Part shown: piece by piece, positions 32,532-45,565 of the stretch
Numbering within the stretch: position 1 is the first letter of the stretch
Layout of the letters: each line of letters starts with the position of its first letter
Assembly (NCBI RefSeq): GCF_049673105.1
Contig: NZ_JBATXG010000026.1
Coordinates: 7,603 to 71,602, forward strand
DNA: 64,000 nt
Source of the DNA: Castellaniella sp049673105
GTDB lineage: Bacteria; Pseudomonadota; Gammaproteobacteria; Burkholderiales; Burkholderiaceae_B
Reading direction: 5' to 3'
The notes under the pieces: generated by a model
Told to the model about the DNA's origin: nothing
What the model saw: only the letters and a program-made list of their open reading frames with translations
Database searches by the model: none
Made by a program: the position numbers and the translations under genes

Positions 32532-33314
32532 ATGCTGCAGATCCAGGATCTCTCGGTCGCCTACGGCCATCGCTCCATCATCCGCCAACTGACCGCCGGC
32601 CCCCTGGCACCTGGCCGGGTGGTCTCGCTGCTCGGCCCCAATGGCAGCGGCAAGTCCACCCTGCTCAAGGCCATCGCCGGCCTGCTGAAGGCCGACGGCC
32701 AGGTGCTGCTGGACGGTCAGGATCTGACCCGCCTGTCTTTTGAACGTCGCGCGCAGCAGGTCGTGTATCTGCCGCAATCCCTGCCTGCCGCCGTGCATCT
32801 GCGGGTGTTTGAATCCGTGTTGGTGGCCGCCCGCGCATCCGATCTGGCGCCGCAAGCGCAGGATGCCAGCCCGGAACGCATCCTGCACGTGCTGTCGCGG
32901 CTGGGCATCGAACACCTGGCGATGCATTACCTGGACGAACTGTCCGGCGGGCAGAAGCAGCTGGTCGGACTGGCGCAGGCCCTGATCCGCACCCCGCGCC
33001 TGCTGCTGCTGGATGAACCGCTATCGGCCCTGGACCTGAACTACCAATGCCACGTCATGGACCTGCTGCGCCAGGAAACGCAGGAACACGGCCTGACCAC
33101 CTTGATCGTGCTGCACGACCTGAACATCGCCCTGCAGCGCAGCGACGACGCCCTGCTGATCCAGGCGGGTGAGCTGGTCGGCCACGGCAGTCCCGAGACC
33201 GTCATCACCCCCGACGCGCTGGCCCAGGTCTATCAGGTCGAGGCGCGCGTGGAGACGTGTTCGCGCGGACTGCGGCACATTCTGATCGACGGGCTGTGCC
33301 AGCCTGCCGCCTGA
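32532..33314 (+). CDS. Iron-siderophore ABC transporter ATP-binding protein (FepC/FecE family)
   Basis: Cytoplasmic ATPase of the siderophore importer, 260 residues. Walker A is GPNGSGKST near residue 37, the Q-loop VYLPQSLPA, the signature LSGGQKQLVGLAQAL and Walker B LLLLDEPLSALD, with the switch His in VLHDLNIALQRSDD, the usual FecE/FepC pattern. It lies between the permease and the binding-protein genes of the same operon. Start Met at the first ATG after the permease stop. Confidence 0.93.
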   Translation: MLQIQDLSVAYGHRSIIRQLTAGPLAPGRVVSLLGPNGSGKSTLLKAIAGLLKADGQVLLDGQDLTRLSFERRAQQVVYLPQSLPAAVHLRVFESVLVAARASDLAPQAQDASPERILHVLSRLGIEHLAMHYLDELSGGQKQLVGLAQALIRTPRLLLLDEPLSALDLNYQCHVMDLLRQETQEHGLTTLIVLHDLNIALQRSDDALLIQAGELVGHGSPETVITPDALAQVYQVEARVETCSRGLRHILIDGLCQPAA

Positions 33315-33349
33315 CCGACAAACCCCTTGGCCTCAAGGCGACCCTCACC

Positions 33350-34543
33350 ATGTCCTTCCCGGATGACCGCCGCACAGTTCCCTTGACCCAGTCCGGCGGG
33401 CGGCCCGCAGCGCGGCTTGCAGGCGCGCTGACCGCACTGCTGCTGATGCTGGCCGCCCCCTTCATCGCACCGGCCAATGCCGCGTCCATCCAGGTCACGG
33501 ACGTTCTGGGCCGCACGGTGACGCTGCCTGGCCCCGCACAGCGCGTGGTGCTGGCTCAGGCCCGGCATTTTCAGGTGCTGTCCCTGCTGACTCCGGATCC
33601 GGCCGCCATCCTGGCGGGTTGGTCCGACGAATTCAAGACCTCGTTCGCGCCGGACTACCAGGCCGCCCTGCAGCGTTTCCCCAGCCTGTCCACCGTCCCC
33701 GTCGTCGGGCGCCACGCGGCGGATTCGTTCTCAGTGGAAAGCGCGCTGGGGCTGCGACCAGATCTGGTGGTGATGACAGCCTCCTTTGCCGGTCTGAAGG
33801 CAGGGCAGGCCGCCGATGAATCCCCCCTCATCCGCCGCTTCGAAAGCGCCCAAGTCCCGGTCATTGTGATCGACTTTTTCATACACCCCCTGGACAACAC
33901 CATCCCCAGCCTGCGGGCTTTGGGCAAAGCCATCGGCCACGAAACGCAGGCCGAGGATTTCATCCGCTTTTACAAGCAGCACATGCAGGCCATCGCCCAG
34001 CGCCTGGCCGATCTGCCGGAAGGCCGGCATCCGCCCGTCTTCGTCCATGCCCACGCCGGCAGCACGGACTGCTGCAACTCGCCCGGCGTGGGCACGTTCA
34101 ACGAGATGGTTCGCTATGCCGGCGGTCGCAACATCGGCGCCGACGTGCTGAGAAGCGCCACCGGCAAGCTGAATTTCGAATATATCAACGCCAGCGCGCC
34201 GCAGGTCTATGTGGCGACCGGCACAGGTTCCCGCGCCGCCAAAGGGCTGGCCATCGGCGCAGGGGTGGACGAGAACGAGGCCCGCGCCAGCCTGCAGCGC
34301 CTGATCGATTCCAATCGCCTGGGGGCTCTGCCCGCTGTGCGGTCCGGCAATAGCCACGGCGTCTGGCATGCCTTCAACGATTCGCCGCTGCATGTGGTGT
34401 TCATCGAAGCGCTGGCCCGCTGGATCCATCCCGACCGTTTCCAGGACATCCAGCCAGCCGACACGCTGCGCGACATCAATGCGCGTTTCCTGGCGGTCCC
34501 CCTGCAAGGCACCTATCTGGTGAATCTGCGACCGCAGCCGTGA
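33350..34543 (+). CDS. Iron-siderophore ABC transporter substrate-binding protein
   Basis: Periplasmic ferric-siderophore-binding protein of the FecB/FepB/BtuF superfamily, 397 residues. The signal peptide ends APANA at about residue 45. The mature protein begins IQVTDVLGRTVTLPGPAQRVVL, the standard opening of this family. GLRPDLVVMTASF and FNEMVRYAGGRNIGADVL are further family marks. A Cys pair (STDCCNSPG) sits in the second lobe. The ATG after CTCACC is used because the upstream part of the frame overlaps the ATPase gene. It ends the rightward operon; the siderophore is presumably the one recognised by the receptor at 28135-30438. Confidence 0.87.
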   Translation: MSFPDDRRTVPLTQSGGRPAARLAGALTALLLMLAAPFIAPANAASIQVTDVLGRTVTLPGPAQRVVLAQARHFQVLSLLTPDPAAILAGWSDEFKTSFAPDYQAALQRFPSLSTVPVVGRHAADSFSVESALGLRPDLVVMTASFAGLKAGQAADESPLIRRFESAQVPVIVIDFFIHPLDNTIPSLRALGKAIGHETQAEDFIRFYKQHMQAIAQRLADLPEGRHPPVFVHAHAGSTDCCNSPGVGTFNEMVRYAGGRNIGADVLRSATGKLNFEYINASAPQVYVATGTGSRAAKGLAIGAGVDENEARASLQRLIDSNRLGALPAVRSGNSHGVWHAFNDSPLHVVFIEALARWIHPDRFQDIQPADTLRDINARFLAVPLQGTYLVNLRPQP

Positions 34544-34848
34544 CGCCGCGTCTGGCAGGGTCTGGCCCAGGACCGCTCGCGCTACCTTGAATCAGGGATA
34601 AGAATTTTTAGCGCCTCTCAATCAGGGTTTTCCCGATAAAGAAACCGATTATCGATAAAGATGTTAAGTGTTTTCATATTATTTGATACGACCCCATTTT
34701 TAATATAAGAAATATCAAAGCAGAATAAATAGGGACACATCAAATAAAAACCTATTGTCGGCACGGGTTTGTCAGCGTAATTTTCTGATTCCACCCAGAT
34801 TCCACCCACTAGGGGTGGCATCTGCGATTCAGCCCTGCGAGCCCTGCC
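34544..34848. other. AT-rich intergenic region upstream of gltB
   Basis: About 305 bp without a credible gene. The middle (about 34600-34770) is unusually AT-rich. It holds an imperfect hairpin ATCAGGG-TTTT-CCCGAT (about 34620-34640), possibly ending the siderophore transport operon, and a small hairpin CCACCC-ACTAG-GGGTGG at about 34803-34820 shortly before gltB. It should contain the gltBD promoter; no single promoter could be fixed with confidence. A short leftward open frame across it overlaps gltB and was rejected. Confidence 0.5.
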
Positions 34849-39543
<4,695 letters not shown>

Positions 39544-39557
39544 AGGAATACCGCATC

Positions 39558-41021
39558 ATGGGAAAAATCACTGGTTTCATGGAATTTGACCGGGTCAAGC
39601 CGGCCTACGAAGCGCCCGCCAGCCGTCTGCGACACTGGAAGGAATTCATCTCGCCGCTGACAAACGAGGAAGCCCGCATCCAGGGCGCCCGGTGCATGGA
39701 CTGCGGGGTGCCGTTCTGCACCCACGCCTGCCCGGTCAACAACATCATCCCCGACTGGAATGACCTGGTCTACAAACAGGACTGGAAGCGCGCCCTGGAC
39801 ACGCTGTTGTCCACCAACAATTTCCCGGAATTCACGGGCCGCATCTGTCCCGCGCCCTGCGAGGCCGCCTGTACCCTGAATCTGAACGACACCGCAGTGG
39901 GCATCAAGTCCATCGAACACACCATCATCGAACGCGGCTGGCAGGAAGGCTGGGTTGTCCCTCAGCCCCCGGCCCGCAAGACCGGCAAAAAGGTCGCCAT
40001 CGTGGGATCGGGGCCTGCCGGCCTGGCCTGTGCCCAACAGCTGGCGCGCGCCGGCCACAGCGTGTCGGTCTATGAAAAGAGCAATCGCATCGGCGGCTTG
40101 CTGCGTTACGGCATTCCCGACTTCAAGCTGGAAAAGACCCACATCGATCGGCGTCTGGCGCAGATGGAATCCGAAGGCGTGGAATTCCTGCCATCCACCT
40201 ATGTGGGGCGGGCTGAAGACGCCGACGACGGCCTGACCGTCATCACGCCCGACGAGTTGCTGGCCCAACACGACGCCGTGGTGCTGGCCGGCGGCAGCGA
40301 ACAGCCCCGCGACCTGCCGGTCCCCGGACGTGAGCTGCGCGGCGTGCATTTCGCCATGGATTTCCTGCGCCAGCAGAACAAAATCAACCACGGCGACCGC
40401 ATCGCCAAGCCCATCAACGCCAAAGGCAAGCACGTGGTGGTCATCGGCGGCGGCGATACCGGGTCGGACTGCGTGGGCACCAGCAACCGTCAGGGTGCGG
40501 CCTCGGTCACGCAATTCGAACTGATGTTCCGCCCGCCCGAAGAAGAAAACAAGATGCTCACCTGGCCGTACTGGCCCATCAAGCTGCGCACGTCCTCGTC
40601 CCACGACGAAGGCTGCCAGCGCGACTGGGCGGTCGGCACCCAGGCCTTCGAGGGCAAAGGCGGCAAAGTCGAAAAGCTGGTGGCCACCCGCCTGGAATGG
40701 CTCAAGGACAAGGCCACCGGCCAGATGAAGATGCGCGAGGTCAAGGATTCCCGCTTCGACATCCAGGCCGACCTGGTGCTGTTGGCCATGGGCTTCGTCG
40801 CGCCGGTGCGCGCGGTGCTGGATGCCTTCGGTGTCGAGGTGAATGGTCGCGGCAATGCACAGGCCAACACCGATGACTACTGCAGCTCGCAGACCAAGGT
40901 CTTTGCCGCCGGCGACATGCGGCGCGGTCAATCGCTGGTGGTCTGGGCCATCCGCGAAGGCCGTCAATGCGCCCGCTCGGTAGACGAATATCTGATGGGT
41001 TCCTCGCAACTGCCTCGCTAA
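39558..41021 (+). CDS. gltD: Glutamate synthase (NADPH) small subunit
   Basis: Small subunit of GOGAT, carrying NADPH oxidation and electron transfer to GltB, 487 residues. Two N-terminal cysteine clusters bind 4Fe-4S centres (CMDCGVPFCTHACPV and CPAPCEAACT). The FAD site is VAIVGSGPAGLACAQQLARAG near residue 150 and the NADPH site VVVIGGGDTGSDCVG near 297. The ATG follows AAGGA, 14 bp after gltB. A hairpin CTCGCA...TGCGAG (41003-41037) overlaps the stop and lies between this gene and the convergent gene that follows; it lacks a T-tract. Confidence 0.97.
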   Translation: MGKITGFMEFDRVKPAYEAPASRLRHWKEFISPLTNEEARIQGARCMDCGVPFCTHACPVNNIIPDWNDLVYKQDWKRALDTLLSTNNFPEFTGRICPAPCEAACTLNLNDTAVGIKSIEHTIIERGWQEGWVVPQPPARKTGKKVAIVGSGPAGLACAQQLARAGHSVSVYEKSNRIGGLLRYGIPDFKLEKTHIDRRLAQMESEGVEFLPSTYVGRAEDADDGLTVITPDELLAQHDAVVLAGGSEQPRDLPVPGRELRGVHFAMDFLRQQNKINHGDRIAKPINAKGKHVVVIGGGDTGSDCVGTSNRQGAASVTQFELMFRPPEEENKMLTWPYWPIKLRTSSSHDEGCQRDWAVGTQAFEGKGGKVEKLVATRLEWLKDKATGQMKMREVKDSRFDIQADLVLLAMGFVAPVRAVLDAFGVEVNGRGNAQANTDDYCSSQTKVFAAGDMRRGQSLVVWAIREGRQCARSVDEYLMGSSQLPR

Positions 41022-41046
41022 GGCAGGCAGCTGCGAGGGCGGCGGA

Positions 41047-41538
41047 TTAGTGCTGCGGAATGCTGACGTCTTGCCAGCCGGGATGGTCGAAATACTCGCC
41101 GTAGCGGTTCAAGGCCTGCGCCAGCTGCACCACGCCGGAGGCGCGGGATTGCCCGGCCTGCTTGCCGCTCACCGCTTCGGTGCCGCTGATCATGTCGGCC
41201 AGGATAACGTGCAAGGCCGCGTCCGCTTCGGGGGCAAGCTTGCAGTGTTCAACGATGTAGGCGAATTCCTGATTGGCCTGCGCGCCCAAGGCATCATATT
41301 GCGCATCGCTAAGCCTGCCGGCGTGCGCCGCCGGCAGCGCGGTGCCGACGGCTTGCGTCAGCTTGCCCATCGACAGGCGCAGGGGGGCGTCGGTTTCCCA
41401 CTTCTGGCCGTGGTTCAACGTCAAGGGGGCAGCGGAGGCCGCATCATGATGATGGGCATCGGCGGCGAAGGCAGGCCCGCCCGCCACGGGAGCAACCAGC
41501 GCCAGTATCAGGGCAAGGCGGGAGAAGTGCGTTTTCAT
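41047..41538 (-). CDS. Small periplasmic protein of unknown function (DnrO-like), ECF-controlled
   Basis: A 163-residue protein with a signal peptide ending GGPAFA (about residue 25), followed at once by a His-rich HHHD segment that could bind metal. The body reads LTLNHGQKWETDAPLR and later NQEFAYIVEHCKLAPEADAALHVILADM, with a C-terminal YGEYFDHPGW. This resembles small proteins annotated DnrO, but the family has no established function and the name is a weak recollection. AGGA precedes the ATG. A promoter almost identical to that of the ECF sigma operon lies about 50-75 bp upstream, making it a probable target of that sigma factor. It may have a role in metal or envelope stress. Confidence 0.65.
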   Translation of the reverse strand: MKTHFSRLALILALVAPVAGGPAFAADAHHHDAASAAPLTLNHGQKWETDAPLRLSMGKLTQAVGTALPAAHAGRLSDAQYDALGAQANQEFAYIVEHCKLAPEADAALHVILADMISGTEAVSGKQAGQSRASGVVQLAQALNRYGEYFDHPGWQDVSIPQH

Positions 41539-41587
41539 GAGTCGATTCCTGTCTGAATGGATGGAAATGTCGAGATGACATCTCTAT

Positions 41588-41613
41588 CAACGCGCCGCAC
41601 CGAAAAAAGTTCC
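41588..41613 (-). promoter_or_regulatory. ECF-sigma-type promoter of the DnrO-like gene
   Basis: On the minus strand GGAACTTTT (complement at 41605-41613) and CGTTG (complement at 41588-41592), spaced 12 bp from the end of the 9-mer. It shares 9 of 9 bases at the -35 and GCGTTG at the -10 with the promoter in front of the ECF sigma gene. Confidence 0.65.
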
Positions 41614-41681
41614 TCTTCCCCCGCCTCCTGCCTGGCATTCCGCATGTTTCGCACACGCAGGCATGCAAGGGCGCGCGGTGC

Positions 41682-42140
41682 TCAGCGATGCAGGTGTTCC
41701 GCCTGTGATGCCTGCTCGCCATACTCCTGCAGCAGCAGGGACTTCAGCGCAGACCGCTGGCCGGCATTCAGCACCTCGCGCTCGGCCAGCAGTTGGGCAA
41801 TCACGCGCTTTTGCTGTCCATCCTGCAAAGCCGCGATGCGCGCCTGCAACGCCGCCAGCTTGCGCTCATCCGGATGGTCCGCGAAAACTTCATCCAGCAA
41901 GGTCTGGCGCAACACGCGGATATCCGCCCAATTGGCCGCGAGATCCTGCAAGAACGGGGACTCCAGCGCCTGCCAAGCAGCCCGCTGATCCGCATCCAGC
42001 GCCAAGCGATCCGCCAGCGAGGCCGGCGCTGGCTGCGCCGCCCCGACCGCCGATCCGTACCGGTAAGCAGCCATGCCGATGAACCCCACATTCAGGGCCA
42101 GGGACAGGACGCACAGCATTTTTATCATTCGGCCATTCAT
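41682..42140 (-). CDS. Periplasmic heavy-metal-sensor-like protein (CnrX/CpxP type)
   Basis: A 152-residue protein with an N-terminal hydrophobic anchor or uncleaved signal (MLCVLSLALNVGFIGMAAY). A helical periplasmic domain rich in charged residues follows (LALDADQRAAWQALESPFLQDLAANW, then LAALQARIAALQDGQQKRVIAQLLAER, in pieces). The layout is that of CnrX/CpxP 'Metal_resist' proteins. Its ATG overlaps the anti-sigma gene stop (ATGA), so it is the third gene of the sigma operon. In the cnrYXH system such a protein senses Ni/Co and frees the sigma factor through the anti-sigma. A similar role here is likely but the signal is unknown. Confidence 0.75.
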   Translation of the reverse strand: MNGRMIKMLCVLSLALNVGFIGMAAYRYGSAVGAAQPAPASLADRLALDADQRAAWQALESPFLQDLAANWADIRVLRQTLLDEVFADHPDERKLAALQARIAALQDGQQKRVIAQLLAEREVLNAGQRSALKSLLLQEYGEQASQAEHLHR

Positions 42141-42583
42141 GATCGTTCCTTGGGTGTGCCACACAGTTCCGCGGCGGCGCACAAGCCGCCAGGCGGCACC
42201 GGGTTGAAAAGACTCAGCCGCATATCCACCGCCGCCGGTCGAGAAGAAGCAACCGGCGTCCAGGACACATCCGCCAGGCCAACGCCCACCAGCAGCGACG
42301 CCGCCGCCGTCAGGCCCAGCGGCATCCAGGCGACCCAGCGCCGTCCGATCCAGGACCAGAGATCATGCCGGGCTGGTGGCGGCGCCGTATAGGGGCGGGA
42401 AAAATCGTGCTCCAGCACGGGCGAGGGCAAGGCCTGCAGATCTGCGGACAGAGCTCGCAGGACATCCAGTTCCGCCGCGCAGAGGGGGCACGTCTGGACA
42501 TGCCGGGTGATCAGCTGACGGCGCGGCCCGGTCCATTCCGGATCCAGGCAGGCCGACAACAGGACGGTTCTGGGGCAAGGCAT
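42137..42583 (-). CDS. Anti-sigma factor with zinc-finger (zf-HC2) motif
   Basis: Likely membrane anti-sigma factor holding the adjacent ECF sigma, 148 residues. The N-terminal HxxxCxxC motif is RHVQTCPLC (residues about 27-35). A membrane span lies around residues 90-110 (WMPLGLTAAASLLVGVGLA), and a short periplasmic tail ends with two cysteines (GGLCAAAELCG). It starts 9 bp after the sigma gene stop and overlaps the metal-sensor-like gene. The N-terminal arrangement PRTVLLSACLDPEW differs from typical zf-HC2 starts, so the exact subfamily is open. Confidence 0.78.
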   Translation of the reverse strand: MPCPRTVLLSACLDPEWTGPRRQLITRHVQTCPLCAAELDVLRALSADLQALPSPVLEHDFSRPYTAPPPARHDLWSWIGRRWVAWMPLGLTAAASLLVGVGLADVSWTPVASSRPAAVDMRLSLFNPVPPGGLCAAAELCGTPKERS

Positions 42584-42592
42584 GGGGTTCTC

Positions 42593-43138
42593 CTAATGAT
42601 GACGCAAAACGGCCAACAAGGCCGCTCGCGCGCGAGCCAGGCGGGATCTGACGGTGCCAGGGTTCAATTCCAGAGTCTGTGCGATGTCCTCGTAGGACAT
42701 GCCCTCGATCTCTCGCAACAGCAGGATTTCACGGTGCGCCGCCGGCAACGCGGCCAGCGCCGTCTCCAGCTGCCGTATCCGCTGTTGGGCTTCCAGCTGC
42801 TGCTCGGGGCCGGGCGCCGGGTCCGGGGTCTCCAGGCCGTCATCCAGCGGCTCGAACACCACGCGCTTCGCCCGGCGCAGATGGTCCAGCGCCAGATTAT
42901 GCGCAATGCGAAACAACCAAGTCCGAAAACGCGCCTCCGGGCGCCAGGACGGCATCGCCCGGAACGCGCGCACGAACGTATCCTGCGCCAGTTCGCGCGC
43001 CGTCTCTGGAAGCCCCGTCATCCGCGCCAGATAGCGGTGCACGGCCCCCTGATGGCGCTTGACCAGCCAGGAAAAGGCATGCTGGTCCCCTGCGCCGGCA
43101 CGCAGCGCATATTGGGTCTCGTCAGGGTCGGCATCCAT
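42593..43138 (-). CDS. ECF-family RNA polymerase sigma factor
   Basis: Extracytoplasmic-function sigma factor, 181 residues. Region 2 spans about 20-90 (ARELAQDTFVRAFRAMPSW, RFRTWLFRIAHNLALDHLRR). Region 4 spans about 120-175 (LPAAHREILLLREIEGMSYEDIAQTLELNPGTVRSRLARAR, in pieces). A linker rich in Asp/Pro separates them. The ATG is preceded by GGAG; a GTG two codons upstream is the alternative. It heads the operon sigma - anti-sigma - metal-sensor-like protein. Its own promoter has GGAACTTTT...CGTTG, so it is probably autoregulated, and the predicted 5' leader is only about 8 nt. Confidence 0.9.
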   Translation of the reverse strand: MDADPDETQYALRAGAGDQHAFSWLVKRHQGAVHRYLARMTGLPETARELAQDTFVRAFRAMPSWRPEARFRTWLFRIAHNLALDHLRRAKRVVFEPLDDGLETPDPAPGPEQQLEAQQRIRQLETALAALPAAHREILLLREIEGMSYEDIAQTLELNPGTVRSRLARARAALLAVLRHH

Positions 43139-43152
43139 ACTCACATATGCTC

Positions 43153-43178
43153 CAACGCACGGCGCCGGGAAAAGTTCC
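43153..43178 (-). promoter_or_regulatory. ECF-sigma-type autoregulatory promoter
   Basis: On the minus strand GGAACTTTT (complement at 43170-43178) and CGTTG (complement at 43153-43157), 12 bp apart. It is aligned base by base with the site upstream of the DnrO-like gene: GGAACTTTT identical, CGG and GCGTTG conserved. Confidence 0.65.
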
Positions 43179-43324
43179 CTGCACCAGCGATGATAGCGGT
43201 TGCAGCCGCCGGGCACGCCGCACCAGACGCCTCTGCCGCACCCGGTCGCGTGAGCCGGCAGCAGCGCAAACGCTATAGCAGGTACAATTCTTTCGATAGG
43301 AAAAAAGAGGCCAGACCCATCCTT

Positions 43325-44146
43325 ATGACCACGCCCCCCGATCCTCTCGTGACCTTCGCCGGCGTCTCGCTGGGCTACGGAGAATTCACGGTGCTGCGCG
43401 ACATCGACCTGCAGGTCATGCCGGGGCAAGTCGTGGCCATGATGGGCGGCTCGGGCTCGGGCAAGACCACGCTGCTGCGAGCGGTCACGGGTCAGCTACC
43501 GGCGCAAGCGGGTGACATCACCGTCTTTGGCCGCAGCATGGCCGCCCTGCAAGGCGAACAACTGCGCAAAATCCGCCAGCGCATGGGGGTGCTGTTTCAG
43601 GGCGGCGCGCTCTTCACCGATCTGGACGTCTTTGAAAACGTCGCCTTCCCTTTGCGCGAGCACACCTGCATTTCCGAACAACAGATTCTCGAACGCGTAC
43701 TGGACAAACTCCAGGCCGTCGGCCTGCGCCATGCGGCGCATCTGCGCATCGCGGAAATTTCCGGCGGCATGGCGCGGCGCGTCGCCCTGGCGCGCGCGGT
43801 GGTGCTGGAACCCGAGCTCATCCTGTACGACGAACCCTTCGCCGGTCTGGACCCGATTTCTCTGGGCATCACGGCGCAGCTGATCCGCGACATGACGGAC
43901 AAACTGGGCTGCGCCTCCATCCTGATCACGCACGATGTAGCGGAATCCTTCGCCATCGTGGATCAGGTCTATCTGATCGGCCAGGGCCGCCTGATGGCCC
44001 AGGGCGCCCCAGCGGAACTGTCCGCTTCCCAGGACGACTATCTGCAGCAGTTCCTACAGGGTCGGCCAGACGGCCCGATCGCCTTTCACTATCCGCTGAC
44101 CCCTGCTTTCGAACGCTGGCTGGCGGCCCGACGGGGGATGGCATGA
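43325..44146 (+). CDS. mlaF: Mla phospholipid transport ATP-binding protein
   Basis: ATPase of the MlaFEDB complex, which moves phospholipids between the outer and inner membranes to keep outer-membrane lipid asymmetry; 273 residues. Walker A is GGSGSGKTT near residue 44, the Q-loop VLFQGGALFTDLDVFENV (typical of MlaF), the signature ISGGMARRVALARAV and Walker B LILYDEPFAGLDPIS. The long C-terminal tail after the switch region is usual for MlaF. The open frame extends upstream through the sigma gene; the ATG chosen is the first that leaves a normal N-terminus. mlaE overlaps its stop by 4 bp. Confidence 0.93.
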   Translation: MTTPPDPLVTFAGVSLGYGEFTVLRDIDLQVMPGQVVAMMGGSGSGKTTLLRAVTGQLPAQAGDITVFGRSMAALQGEQLRKIRQRMGVLFQGGALFTDLDVFENVAFPLREHTCISEQQILERVLDKLQAVGLRHAAHLRIAEISGGMARRVALARAVVLEPELILYDEPFAGLDPISLGITAQLIRDMTDKLGCASILITHDVAESFAIVDQVYLIGQGRLMAQGAPAELSASQDDYLQQFLQGRPDGPIAFHYPLTPAFERWLAARRGMA

Positions 44147-44931
44147 ACGCGCTGTCGCGCCGCATCGCGACCCTGGGACATGGCTTCATCGCCATGCTGA
44201 CGGGTCTGGGGGCCTTCGCCCGCCTGTTTGGGGCCATTCTGGCCCGCAGCAGCATCCTGTGGCGCCGGCCCAGGTTGACCATCCAGCAGGTGCACTTCAT
44301 CGGCAACCATTCTCTGTTGATCATCGGCGTCTCGGGCCTGTTCGTGGGCTTTGTGCTGGGGCTGCAGGGCTATTACACCCTGAACCGCTACGGCTCGGAA
44401 GAAGCCCTGGGCCTGCTGGTGGCGCTGTCACTGACCCGCGAACTGGGGCCGGTCGTCACCGCCCTGCTGTTCGCCGGGCGCGCAGGCACCTCGCTGACCG
44501 CCGAAATCGGCCTGATGAAAGCCGGCGAGCAACTGTCCGCCATGGAAGTCATGGCCGTCGACCCGATCCGCCGGGTACTGGCGCCACGCTTCTGGGGCGG
44601 CGTCATCGCCATGCCGGTGCTGGCCGCCGTCTTTTCCATGGTCGGCATCCTGGGCGGCTGGTTCGTCGGGGTGGTGCTGATCGGCATAGACCCCGGCGCC
44701 TTCTGGTCGCAGATGCAAGGCGGGGTGGACGTCATCAGCGACGTCCTCAACGGGGTCATCAAGAGCCTGGTCTTCGGCATCGTGGTCACGCTCATCGCCC
44801 TGCACCAGGGCTGGACTGCCTTACCCACCCCTGAAGGGGTATCACGCGCCACGACGCGCACGGTCGTCAGCGGCGCACTGGCCGTGCTGGGGCTGGATTT
44901 CCTGCTGACGGCGCTGATGTTTGCGCACTAA
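44143..44931 (+). CDS. mlaE: Mla phospholipid transport permease
   Basis: Inner-membrane permease of the Mla complex, 262 residues, about five membrane spans. MlaE family motifs are VGFVLGLQGYYTLNRYGSEEALG, SLTRELGPVVTALLFAGRAG, and ALPTPEGVSRATTRTVV near the C-terminus. Start overlaps the mlaF stop (ATGA). Lies 10 bp before mlaD. Confidence 0.95.
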   Translation: MNALSRRIATLGHGFIAMLTGLGAFARLFGAILARSSILWRRPRLTIQQVHFIGNHSLLIIGVSGLFVGFVLGLQGYYTLNRYGSEEALGLLVALSLTRELGPVVTALLFAGRAGTSLTAEIGLMKAGEQLSAMEVMAVDPIRRVLAPRFWGGVIAMPVLAAVFSMVGILGGWFVGVVLIGIDPGAFWSQMQGGVDVISDVLNGVIKSLVFGIVVTLIALHQGWTALPTPEGVSRATTRTVVSGALAVLGLDFLLTALMFAH

Positions 44932-44941
44932 GGATCATTTC

Positions 44942-45436
44942 ATGACACGCGAAAAAACCGATTTCTGGGTTGGGTTGTTCATTCTGCTAGGCCTGATCGC
45001 TCTGGTGTTTCTGGCCTTGCGGGCCGGCAACATGAGCTCCTTTTCCTTTGCTCCCACCTACCGGATCCAGGCCCATTTCGACAATATCGGCGGCCTGAAA
45101 GTCCGCGCTCCCGTGAAAAGCAGCGGGGTCGTCGTCGGGCGCGTGGCCTCGATCGGCTTCGACAATCAGCGCTTCCAGGCCACGGTGGCGCTGGACCTGG
45201 AACAAAGCTATCAATTCCCGACCGACACCTCGGCATCCATCCTGACCTCGGGACTGCTGGGCGAACAGTACATCGGCCTGACGCCGGGCGGCGAGGACAA
45301 GAACCTGGCCGATGGCGGCGCGATCCAGTTCACCCAATCCGCGGTCGTGCTGGAAGACCTGATCAGCAAATTCCTGTACAACTCGGCTGAAAAAGAAGGT
45401 TCATCGGCCGCGCCTGCGGCTGAACAAACCCACTGA
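44942..45436 (+). CDS. mlaD: Mla phospholipid transport substrate-binding protein (MCE domain)
   Basis: Membrane-anchored MCE-domain protein that passes lipid between the periplasmic carrier and the inner-membrane complex, 164 residues. One N-terminal membrane span (DFWVGLFILLGLIALVFLAL) is followed by the MCE domain (about 40-120) with AHFDNIGGLKVRAPVKSSGVVVGRV (in pieces) and LTSGLLGEQYIGLTPGG. The ATG is 10 bp after mlaE; an upstream in-frame start overlaps mlaE and is less likely. Confidence 0.95.
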   Translation: MTREKTDFWVGLFILLGLIALVFLALRAGNMSSFSFAPTYRIQAHFDNIGGLKVRAPVKSSGVVVGRVASIGFDNQRFQATVALDLEQSYQFPTDTSASILTSGLLGEQYIGLTPGGEDKNLADGGAIQFTQSAVVLEDLISKFLYNSAEKEGSSAAPAAEQTH

Positions 45437-45565
45437 CACTGCCTCCAATCGCCCTATTCCCGCGCCGCAGCGATCACGCAACAGATGCGTCCGCCCGGAT
45501 AACAAAGGTTACAATGCGGACGCAGTCAGCCGGACCGGCTGCCTCCCTACCGTTCTCGATCCCAC

